A stretch of 7,597 nucleotides of DNA from Deltaproteobacteria bacterium. GTDB taxonomy: Bacteria; Desulfobacterota; Desulfobacteria; Desulfobacterales; Desulfatirhabdiaceae. Position 1 is the stretch's first letter. Each line of letters starts with the position of its first letter. The translations under genes and the position numbers were made by a program. The DNA lies in NCBI GenBank assembly GCA_021778975.1, contig JAJYBO010000141.1, positions 1 to 7,597 of the forward strand, given 5' to 3'. Below the pieces are notes generated by a model that saw only the letters and a program-made list of their open reading frames with translations, made no database searches and was not told where the DNA came from. Positions 1 through 5,945 of this stretch are shown here, piece after piece.

Positions 1-231
1 ATTGATGTCCTTCAGCGCTGCATGTGAATACTTTCCCCGTGTAAAATAGGCCACATCCATTTTCTCTCCTGTATGGAGATTGTAGAAATGCAGCGCTCTT
101 GTCGCCGCCGCCTTCGCTTTGACCACTTTGGCGTGTTTCGCTTTTCTGGCGATTGCCGCCATCGCGGTATCGGGAAACAGGCCCAGAAGGGCCGCCACAG
201 CGCCTATTTTTAAGAACTCACGCCGATCCAT
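1..231 (-). CDS. DUF882/YcbK (MepK-type) murein endopeptidase, Tat-exported, 3' end outside window
   Basis: Only the first 77 codons counted from the ATG at 231 are present; the gene runs off the left edge. The N-terminus has a twin-arginine signal: DRREFLK at residues 2-8, a hydrophobic stretch (AVAALLGLF), then a likely cleavage after AMA near residue 26. A basic Lys/Ala spacer follows, then RALHFYNLHTGEK and a segment ending in AALKDIN. This matches the start of the E. coli YcbK (MepK) mature domain, which has LNNLHTGES and a later EELAKLN. Family knowledge: YcbK is a zinc M15-like periplasmic endopeptidase acting on meso-DAP to meso-DAP cross-links of peptidoglycan. The metal-binding residues lie outside the window, so activity cannot be judged. 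The ATG at 231 has no good ribosome site. A strong purine tract lies further upstream (287-295), facing an in-frame ATT at 279. The gene probably has its own promoter at 379-407. Confidence 0.85.
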   Translation of the reverse strand, partial: MDRREFLKIGAVAALLGLFPDTAMAAIARKAKHAKVVKAKAAATRALHFYNLHTGEKMDVAYFTRGKYSHAALKDIN

Positions 232-286
232 ACCTGTATCGGAGCTGTTCTGCTGTGCTTCAATCAGTGATGAAAAAATGATATAT

Positions 287-295
287 CCCCCCTTT
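287..295 (-). promoter_or_regulatory. Strong Shine-Dalgarno-like tract that may dictate a non-ATG start of the DUF882 gene
   Basis: On the minus strand this reads AAAGGGGGG. No ATG follows at normal distance; the only ATG before the Tat motif is 55 bases on, at 231. In frame with that ATG are ATC at 282 and ATT at 279, the latter 7 bases from the last G. No stop codon lies between 279 and 231. Starting at ATT would add 16 residues (FSSLIEAQQ and so on) before MDRREFLK, giving a longer Tat n-region. E. coli YcbK also has several residues ahead of its arginine pair. Use of ATT is inference. Confidence 0.4.
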
Positions 296-375
296 CTTTA
301 GAATTTGCGCGGCCTGGATCCGAACATTTTATGAAGCGGTTCGATTTTGACTTTTTACCAGGGCGCCAATTGGGG

Positions 376-425
376 TGAAAAATAGAAAAATACACTGCTG
401 TTGTCAATTCAAAAACGCCAGCAGT
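376..425 (-). terminator. Candidate intrinsic terminator after yeiP
   Basis: Starting 8 bases past the yeiP stop codon, the minus strand has ACTGCTG (425-419) and its exact complement CAGCAGT (400-394), separated by 18 bases. A T-rich run with two TTTTT tracts follows (390-378). The 7-bp stem with a long loop is weaker than a classical terminator. TTG and CAA inside the loop could pair to extend it unevenly. The position at the end of a gene run supports the call. Confidence 0.4.
379..407 (-). promoter_or_regulatory. Putative sigma70-type promoter for the DUF882 gene
   Basis: A perfect -35 hexamer TTGACA (407-402) is followed by a 17-base spacer and TATTTT (384-379), which matches four of six bases of TATAAT. 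Transcription would begin near 372, inside a palindromic stretch (CCAATTGG at 366-373, next to GGCGCC at 362-367) that could be an operator or chance. The promoter sits inside the candidate terminator of yeiP. Confidence 0.45.
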
Positions 426-433
426 CATGACAT

Positions 434-1000
434 TCAGGCGCGTGACATGTATTTTTCCGTTTCTGTGTTGATTTTTACGACCTCACCGGCGGCCAGATAC
501 TCTGGAACCTGAATGACAACGCCATTGGAAAGAGTGGCGGATTTGGTTCTACCGGTTACAGTGGCGCCTTTGATGGCTGGTGCGGTTTCCACAATTTCGA
601 GCTGTACGGTAGCCGGAAGTTCGATACAGATAATTCTTCCGTCATTCAGCAGTGCGGTAATGCCGTCCAGGTTATCGGTAAGCCACGGAATTTGACCTTC
701 GAGGCTTTCTTCGTTCAATGTGTATTGATTGTAATCCTCGGTATCCATGAAGGTATAGGCATTACTTTCCTTATAAATGAATTGAACCGGTCGGCGACTC
801 AATTCGACATCTTCGAGCATATCATTCCCTTTTAAGGACTGATCGAGTTTCTGGCCGTTCTGAACATTCATCAGTCGGATTTTGTACAGCGTCAGCGCCC
901 CGCGGGCGGACGGTGTCTTGACATCAACATGTTTGACCATGTAAATCTGCTGGTTAATGGCAACAACACTACCTCTTTTCAAACTGGAAGCCTTGATCAT
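434..1000 (-). CDS. yeiP: Elongation factor P-like protein YeiP (EfpL)
   Basis: Full-length at 188 residues, close to the usual length of YeiP. The N-terminal KOW-like domain begins with SLKRGSVV, followed by VDVKTPSARGALTLYK. In E. coli YeiP the matching stretch is IDIQSPTARGAATLYK. Arg33 sits at the loop tip where EF-P carries its modified Lys34, so this is the YeiP branch and not canonical EF-P. The middle OB domain holds YTFMDTEDYNQYTL; the C-terminal OB domain holds LEIVETAPAIKGAT and VIQVPEYLAAGE, both near-identical to YeiP signatures. Family knowledge: EF-P proteins bind near the ribosomal E site and relieve stalling at proline-rich stretches. It starts 34 bases after the stop of the sugar-phosphate transferase gene, so it is probably the last gene of the EPS operon. 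The ribosome site AGGAGA (1017-1012) supports the start. Confidence 0.95.
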   Translation of the reverse strand: MIKASSLKRGSVVAINQQIYMVKHVDVKTPSARGALTLYKIRLMNVQNGQKLDQSLKGNDMLEDVELSRRPVQFIYKESNAYTFMDTEDYNQYTLNEESLEGQIPWLTDNLDGITALLNDGRIICIELPATVQLEIVETAPAIKGATVTGRTKSATLSNGVVIQVPEYLAAGEVVKINTETEKYMSRA

Positions 1001-1011
1001 ATACGTTGGGT

Positions 1012-1017
1012 TCTCCT
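1012..1017 (-). promoter_or_regulatory. Ribosome binding site of yeiP
   Basis: AGGAGA on the minus strand, 11 bases ahead of the ATG at 1000. The spacing is slightly long. It is the clearest Shine-Dalgarno site in the operon part of the window, so yeiP can be translated independently of the gene upstream. Confidence 0.6.
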
Positions 1018-1034
1018 GTTATACCGTTATGTTG

Positions 1035-2477
1035 TTACCTGCCTCGCGCAAAAACGATGGCAGGCAGTGTTTTCAGGATCAGCGTGATATCCAGCCATAA
1101 GGACCATCGGTCAATATAGTCCAGATCCATGCTCATCCACTGGTCAAAGGATATGGCATTACGTTGGGGTTGAATTTGCCAGGTGCAGGTAATCCCTGGT
1201 TTCATGGACAGACGCCTTCGCTGCCACAGCTCATATTTTTCGACCTCTTCGGGAATGGGAGGTCTGGGGCCTACAATGCTCATTTCGCCGCGCAGTACGT
1301 TGATGAACTGAGGAAGTTCATCCAGACTGACTTTTCGTAGAAATGCGCCGACATAAGGGATGATACGGGGATCTCTCTTCATTTTAAAAACAGGCCCGTC
1401 CGCTTCGTTGTATGCAGCGAGTTCATCGCGCATTTTGTCGGCGTCTTTCACCATCGTGCGAAATTTATATACATGAAATTTTCGTCCATACTGCCCACAC
1501 CGAAGCTGCTTGTAAAATACCGGTCCCGAAGAACACAGCTTGATGCTGACGGCAAAAATCAAAAATATGGGAGAGGTCACGAAAAGAATGAAAGCAGCCA
1601 GCGTGTAATCCATGACGGATTTCAAAATCATGGCGTCTTCTTTTTCCTGCACCGTACTGAGAACCAGCGCCGGTTCCGATAAAAAACGCTCGACCTGAAA
1701 ATCATGTGCGCCGGGCTGAATGGACATGTATTTCCGGATATACCAATAAGGGATGATGCGGATCGTGATACCGAATGTATTGATTAACGACAAATACCAT
1801 TCGGAATTGTTGATCTCGTTCATCGGCATTGCAATCAATACCTCGTCAATGATCCGGTTCAGCAGGATGTCACGCAGGTCATCCATGGCGCCGATAATCT
1901 GGACATCGCAGCACACGGTGTTGCCGACATCTTCCGAATATAGATCCACACACCCGACAATCTGGATGCTGGTTTCCGGATGATTGGCAACCATGCGTAT
2001 CAGTTCTTTGGCCGTGGCGCGGCTGCCTATAATGAGTATGTAGCGATGATAGATATCCTTGTTCCACCGGGAGGCGATGATCTGCTGCATACCCCAGCGG
2101 CTGAAATGAAGAAAGAGTATATCCAGAATGAAAAAGAACAAAATCAGAATACGACTGATATCCGAAATCTTGAACAGGTACATGCACAAGACGAGCAGCA
2201 CGGTGTTGATGCTGACCAGGTAGAAGACATTTCGGAGGATGGAAACCGATAACCGGCTTCTATAGCTGGACCGGTGCGATATGATATCGAGACTGACATA
2301 CCAGATGATGGTGATGAGCAGCAGCAGCAACGGGTAATTGGATGAGGCGATAAGCCCTCCATAGGGACCGAGCGGCATATACATTTTGACGACGTACGCG
2401 CAGATAAAAGCGCATTCTGTTAGTAAAACATCCAGCAGCAGTTCGAGCCTTCGGGTTATTCCACGTTGTGAATACAT
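1035..2477 (-). CDS. Polyprenyl-phosphate sugar-phosphate transferase (WcaJ/ExoY-type), initiating EPS synthesis
   Basis: A 480-residue integral membrane enzyme, predicted to transfer a hexose-1-phosphate from a nucleotide sugar to undecaprenyl phosphate at the inner membrane. Four hydrophobic segments lie at about residues 11-31, 48-65, 84-102 and 109-125. A soluble nucleotide-binding-like domain follows (YILIIGSRATAKEL near 146-159). A further hydrophobic stretch (about 289-311) precedes the C-terminal catalytic domain, which has GPVFYKQLRCG (318-328), HVYKFRTM (335-342), the catalytic SLDELPQ with Asp386-Glu387, SIVGPRPP (400-407) and KPGIT with TWQI (426-435). The length and four-helix N-terminus match the large WcaJ-type form, not the short ExoY/PglC form. 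The sugar (glucose, galactose or other) cannot be read from sequence. The AGAGG tract sits only 2 bases from the ATG, so initiation is weak or coupled. It ends 34 bases before yeiP. Confidence 0.93.
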   Translation of the reverse strand: MYSQRGITRRLELLLDVLLTECAFICAYVVKMYMPLGPYGGLIASSNYPLLLLLITIIWYVSLDIISHRSSYRSRLSVSILRNVFYLVSINTVLLVLCMYLFKISDISRILILFFFILDILFLHFSRWGMQQIIASRWNKDIYHRYILIIGSRATAKELIRMVANHPETSIQIVGCVDLYSEDVGNTVCCDVQIIGAMDDLRDILLNRIIDEVLIAMPMNEINNSEWYLSLINTFGITIRIIPYWYIRKYMSIQPGAHDFQVERFLSEPALVLSTVQEKEDAMILKSVMDYTLAAFILFVTSPIFLIFAVSIKLCSSGPVFYKQLRCGQYGRKFHVYKFRTMVKDADKMRDELAAYNEADGPVFKMKRDPRIIPYVGAFLRKVSLDELPQFINVLRGEMSIVGPRPPIPEEVEKYELWQRRRLSMKPGITCTWQIQPQRNAISFDQWMSMDLDYIDRWSLWLDITLILKTLPAIVFARGR

Positions 2478-2513
2478 AGCCTCTGTCCGGATATCATGGG
2501 AATTTGTCTGAAA

Positions 2514-3635
2514 TTACAGCGCCGACAGGGATTTTTGGTACAGAAGATGATGCGCGTCGCAAACAGAATCCCAGTTGAACTGTCGGGTAATCATATCAAT
2601 AGCGGTTTTTCCAAAGTATTCTCGTTGTGTCTCGGACATGGTTTCGACCGAATCCATCAATGAAGCCAGTGCGTGAATATCTCCAACCGGAAAGGATGGT
2701 CCATGCAGCGGCGCTGTCAGTTCCCGATGCGGAGCAATGGCGCTTGTAACACACATAGCGCCGTAAGACAACGCCTCGAGCAGGGTGATGGGAAGCCCTT
2801 CCAGTTCCGATGCGGCAATGAACGCGGCGGTGTTCGTATAAAGTTCTTCCAGAACAGCGCCATACTGGTAGCCGGTAAAAATGATGGATGCCGTATTGCC
2901 TGCAGCCTGATGCAGCCGCGGCATATATTGTCCGGCGGCCGCGTTATCGCCGACAATGACCAGGGAACATTTTCTGGGTTTCAGCCGATAGGCATTGATG
3001 ATGTCCTCTATCCGTTTTTCCGGCACCATACGGCCCACGCACAGGAAATAGGAGTGTTCCGAAAGCCCCCACTTCAGGATGGATTGAGGACGCCTTGCGG
3101 GTTTGGGCGTGATGCCGTTTGGGATGTAATTCGTTGAAATTCCATGTGTATTCTTGAAGTATGCCTGAAGGTCTTTAGACACCACAATACGGTGGTGAGG
3201 GAAATGAACGGCGCTCAACTCTCCCAGATACATCAGCTTCGAGGCCCACCATGGCCATTTTTTGCGTTGCCAGTCTATACCATGGCATGTGAAAAATACC
3301 CGGGCTTGTGGTTTGAAAAGACGGGGAATCCAACTGAAAAAACAGGGACCGATGCCGTGAAAGTGAACGATATCCGGCCGGGTGAACAAAATGTGATATA
3401 CCGATATCAGGGTGTGCAGCAGCGCATCGGAATATTTGTAGTTTAGCGTCGGCAGACGTTTAACCCGCATTCCTTTATATGTGGAAATCTCTTGGGGCGT
3501 GTAGTAGCTTCGGGCGTATATCGTGATGTCGTAGCCTTTTTGGGCTAGCCGGCTATATAAATTCTCGCAGTGGTGTTCGATACCGCCCCATGTGGCCGGA
3601 ACGCCTCTGAAACCGGTGACTGCAATTCTGGTCAT
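2514..3635 (-). CDS. GT4-family glycosyltransferase with DUF1972-like N-terminus
   Basis: A 373-residue cytoplasmic GT-B enzyme expected to add a sugar to the lipid-linked EPS unit. The N-terminal domain opens with VTGFRGVPATWGGIEHH (6-22), the glycine-rich acceptor-side signature of DUF1972-type proteins (compare GxPAxYGGxE). DIVHFHGIGP (88-97) and VVSKDLQAYF (151-160) follow. The C-terminal donor domain has YIPNGI (170-175), LCVGRMVPEKRIEDI (198-212) and the GT4 E-x7-E motif in EGLPITLLE, with Glu279 and Glu287. Length is normal and it looks intact. Family members are often annotated as rhamnosyl- or mannosyltransferases, but donor and linkage cannot be assigned here. It lies 33 bases after GT4 number one's stop region gap of 40 bases and 36 bases before the sugar-phosphate transferase gene. 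No clear ribosome site precedes the ATG at 3635, so the start is supported mainly by the conserved N-terminal motif. Confidence 0.9.
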   Translation of the reverse strand: MTRIAVTGFRGVPATWGGIEHHCENLYSRLAQKGYDITIYARSYYTPQEISTYKGMRVKRLPTLNYKYSDALLHTLISVYHILFTRPDIVHFHGIGPCFFSWIPRLFKPQARVFFTCHGIDWQRKKWPWWASKLMYLGELSAVHFPHHRIVVSKDLQAYFKNTHGISTNYIPNGITPKPARRPQSILKWGLSEHSYFLCVGRMVPEKRIEDIINAYRLKPRKCSLVIVGDNAAAGQYMPRLHQAAGNTASIIFTGYQYGAVLEELYTNTAAFIAASELEGLPITLLEALSYGAMCVTSAIAPHRELTAPLHGPSFPVGDIHALASLMDSVETMSETQREYFGKTAIDMITRQFNWDSVCDAHHLLYQKSLSAL

Positions 3636-3675
3636 GGATGTGTCCGATAATGAAAAAGATGTTGAAACAGCGGGG

Positions 3676-4842
3676 TTATCCCCAAATGTCCATAAGTTGG
3701 GACAGGGTTTGATTTATATGGTAATGCCGACATACATCCTGATATGCGTTTTCGCCGTAACGCGCCGCTGCCGGCATATCTTGCAGCAACTGAAGGATCG
3801 CGTCCGCCAGGCGTTCCGGATCCGCGGGCGGCGCCAGAAGGCAGTTGACATGATGCCGTAAGATGGCGCTGTTTCCCGGAATATCGGTAGCGACAATGGG
3901 TTTGGCGGCTGACATGGCCTCTAAAAGCGCCAGTGACGTGCCTTCCGATACCGAAGGCAGTACAAAAATATCGGTAATCGCCAGAATATCGGCGATGTCA
4001 TGGCGACTTCCCATAAAAGAAACCGCGTCCTGCAGCCCCAGTTCTTGCACCCGATTTTCGAGCGGTTTTCTGAGATCGCCGTCTCCGGCCAGTATCAGCC
4101 TCGCGTCGGGACAACCTCTGCGTATGGCAGGCATGGCGTCAATCAGGTAACGATGCCCTTTGGGCGGCATGAGACGGCCCACGGACGTAATCAACCGTTG
4201 TCCCCGCATCACGGAAAGCGATTTCAGCAGATCGGGTTTCGGCAGCGTCTGATGGAATGTATCCACATCCATGCCGTTGATAATGACGCGGATGCGGGAA
4301 AGCGAAAGGCCAAAAACCGTATGGAGTTTTTCCGCCACATCATCGGACACGGCAATGACCGTATGGGCCCGGCGATACAGCAGACGGGTCATCCATATCC
4401 TGAGATGATTGCGGATATCCCCCGATTTTCGATCCGGCAGCAACGCCGGATAGTGGACGGTGGTCACGATGCGTTCCATATTGCAGCACCATCCAGCGAT
4501 GATGCCGGCAAACTCGGCATCTGACAGATGACAGTGGATAACATCCACATGGTATTCACGACAGATGCGGACCATATCCCGAATGTTCGAATAAAAATAT
4601 GAAATGAAATCCGCGGGGCGGGCAATGCCGGGTCTGTGACGATTGAAGCAGAACACCGTAACGCCTGCGGATTCGATTCGGGGCAGAACGGTCGTATCGG
4701 GTTGAAGGACGCACACGAGGGTGCGATAGCGGTTTCGAGGCGTTTTGGCCGCCAGCAGTTCTATCAATGCCTGGGCGCCGCCGATATTCAGCGCATCAAT
4801 GACGTGAAGTATTGTCCGTGTGCCAGGGGCGTTCGTGTCCAT
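3676..4842 (-). CDS. GT4-family glycosyltransferase
   Basis: A 388-residue GT-B fold enzyme. The N-terminal domain shows ILHVIDALNIGGAQALIELL (11-30), the typical start of GT4 capsule and EPS transferases; then HVDVIHCHLSDAEFAGII (98-115), IVTTVHYP (125-132) and VIAVSDDVAEKL (162-173). The donor domain has VIINGMDVDTF (186-196), SVGRLMPPKGH (220-230), RLILAGDGDLR (248-258) and the E-x7-E pair Glu300/Glu308 in SEGTSLALLEAM. The enzyme should act at the inner face of the cytoplasmic membrane on the growing lipid-linked oligosaccharide. Its ATG lies only 3 bases after the stop of the CpsD-like gene (TAA-GGC-ATG) with no ideal ribosome site, which points to translational coupling. Donor sugar is not predictable. 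GGGG and CCCC flank the stop codon region (3672-3683) but no T-run follows, so this is not a terminator. Confidence 0.93.
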   Translation of the reverse strand: MDTNAPGTRTILHVIDALNIGGAQALIELLAAKTPRNRYRTLVCVLQPDTTVLPRIESAGVTVFCFNRHRPGIARPADFISYFYSNIRDMVRICREYHVDVIHCHLSDAEFAGIIAGWCCNMERIVTTVHYPALLPDRKSGDIRNHLRIWMTRLLYRRAHTVIAVSDDVAEKLHTVFGLSLSRIRVIINGMDVDTFHQTLPKPDLLKSLSVMRGQRLITSVGRLMPPKGHRYLIDAMPAIRRGCPDARLILAGDGDLRKPLENRVQELGLQDAVSFMGSRHDIADILAITDIFVLPSVSEGTSLALLEAMSAAKPIVATDIPGNSAILRHHVNCLLAPPADPERLADAILQLLQDMPAAARYGENAYQDVCRHYHINQTLSQLMDIWG

Positions 4843-4845
4843 GCC

Positions 4846-5898
4846 TTATCCCATCAGTTTGTACAGTTTTTGCGGTATAGGGAACTGACGGTCGTTTAAA
4901 ATCACGCCGATGGAGTTCACCCCGAATTTCAGGAGTTTGTCAATCGCCATTCTGGAGACTTCTCGCCGGGAATACCCATACCGGCATACCAGCACCGTCA
5001 TGTCCACCACCCGTGCAAATTCGATCATGACAGGGCTCATGGTGATTGGCTGACCATCAATGATGGTAATGTCGAAATGCTGTCTGCAATACTGCACCAG
5101 CGCTTCGATGGGGTCTCTGGACAACATGGCCGCTCCGTCATTCTGAGCGGATTTTCCGGAGCCGGACGGCAGCAGATACAGCCCTGGATATTCCGTCTCC
5201 ACAATCAGGGAGGCAAGGTCGCTCTTTCCGGATACAAAGGTGTAAAACCCCGGCAGGTTTTTGATTTTGGGGATAACGGCGTGATTGGGGTTTGTATCTA
5301 CATACAGAATTTTCATGTTGTATTCTTTGGACAAGAACATGGCCAGATGAAAGGAAATAAACGTGTTGCCTTCTTTTCGCGTGGCGCCGCAAATCAGCAA
5401 TGCTTCTACCGACTGTTTGGTTTCGACCAGAATATTTCCCCAGATATCCGAAAGCTGGTTGCTTATTTTGGATAGAATGGCCGGATACGGTGTCGAGAGT
5501 TTGTCCGAGGGAATTCTGGGGCTAAACCGCATTTTTGACGACTTGAGCGGCGCCAGTGGGAGGGCTGGCTCAGACCGCGCTGGACCAGGCGGTGTCAGGT
5601 CGGGTTTCGCCAGAGCAGATTTTGCCATTTCTGGTTTTAATGGTTGGGCGGTTTCAGGTTGTGCAGGGGGCGACGACACCATACGGGGGGCTTCCGGCAT
5701 CGCTTCCTGTGAAAAAGATGAGACGGACTGACGCGATTTTCCGATCTGCTGGTACAGGTCTTCAAAAGAACCGCCGGCAGCCGGCGGTATCAGCCGATGG
5801 GGAGAGGCCGAAACGTTTTCCGGTGTCGCCGGCGGCCCCGGAGCCAATACCTGATTGCCTTCCTTGTGTTTGGAATAAGCTTCTTCCCATATACTCAT
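4846..5898 (-). CDS. CpsD/CapB-like P-loop protein of EPS assembly, degenerate ATP site
   Basis: 350 residues. Residues 1-16 (MSIWEEAYSKHKEG start) resemble the N-terminal helix of CpsD-type proteins. About 17-120 form a Pro/Ala-rich, probably disordered linker with four diprolyl sites. The Mrp/CpsD-like P-loop domain covers about 135-350. Where BY-kinases have a Walker A of the type PGEGKST, this protein has GATRKEGNT (171-179), so the invariant lysine is Asn178. Walker A' is ILYVDTNPN (197-205) instead of hhhDxDxR; the Walker B-like site is ITIIDGQP (277-284) with Asp281. The end, RQFPIPQKLYKLMG, has one tyrosine and no tyrosine cluster. By family it should help control EPS chain length or export in the cytoplasm, but classical tyrosine autokinase activity looks unlikely. 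No membrane segment is seen; a partner with a Wzz domain may lie outside. Start is backed by AGGGTG five bases upstream. Confidence 0.8.
   Translation of the reverse strand: MSIWEEAYSKHKEGNQVLAPGPPATPENVSASPHRLIPPAAGGSFEDLYQQIGKSRQSVSSFSQEAMPEAPRMVSSPPAQPETAQPLKPEMAKSALAKPDLTPPGPARSEPALPLAPLKSSKMRFSPRIPSDKLSTPYPAILSKISNQLSDIWGNILVETKQSVEALLICGATRKEGNTFISFHLAMFLSKEYNMKILYVDTNPNHAVIPKIKNLPGFYTFVSGKSDLASLIVETEYPGLYLLPSGSGKSAQNDGAAMLSRDPIEALVQYCRQHFDITIIDGQPITMSPVMIEFARVVDMTVLVCRYGYSRREVSRMAIDKLLKFGVNSIGVILNDRQFPIPQKLYKLMG
5763..5788 (-). terminator. Intragenic terminator-like hairpin in the CpsD-like gene
   Basis: On the minus strand ACCGCCGG (5788-5781), a CTG loop and CCGGCGGT (5777-5770) form a perfect 8-bp, mostly G:C stem, followed at once by TCTTTT (5769-5764). 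This has the shape of an intrinsic terminator but lies inside the coding region, encoding the IPPAAGGS part of the linker. It may lower transcription of the downstream genes when ribosomes lag, or it may be a by-product of Pro/Ala/Gly codons. Confidence 0.3.
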
Positions 5899-5903
5899 AA
5901 TAT

Positions 5904-5909
5904 CACCCT
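5904..5909 (-). promoter_or_regulatory. Ribosome binding site of the CpsD-like gene
   Basis: AGGGTG on the minus strand with a 5-base spacer before the ATG at 5898. It fixes the start of the CpsD-like protein; no other start codon in that frame is better placed. Confidence 0.55.
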
Positions 5910-5945
5910 GTATGCAGATAATCAGCCAGAAAATAAATATCCATC

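Noticed and set aside
119..301. Plus-strand frame of 60 codons at the left edge.
   Set aside because: It runs opposite the Tat signal region of the DUF882 gene, which has a clear family match on the minus strand.
434..1000. Canonical elongation factor P (efp).
   Set aside because: The loop tip has Arg33 in TPSARGA where EF-P has its modified lysine, and the body matches YeiP signatures.
2318..2331. Short CAG/GCA repeat as a phase-variable microsatellite.
   Set aside because: It is only about four units, encodes leucines of a membrane segment, and a three-base unit would not shift the frame.
3672..3683. GGGG-TTAT-CCCC inverted repeat at the end of the first GT4 gene as a terminator.
   Set aside because: The stem is only 4 bp and no T-run follows on the minus strand; the downstream gene starts within 40 bases and belongs to the same pathway.
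4000..4524. Long open plus-strand frame of about 174 codons.
   Set aside because: It lies wholly opposite a well-conserved GT4 gene and its translation shows no recognisable domain; it is a shadow of the minus-strand codons.
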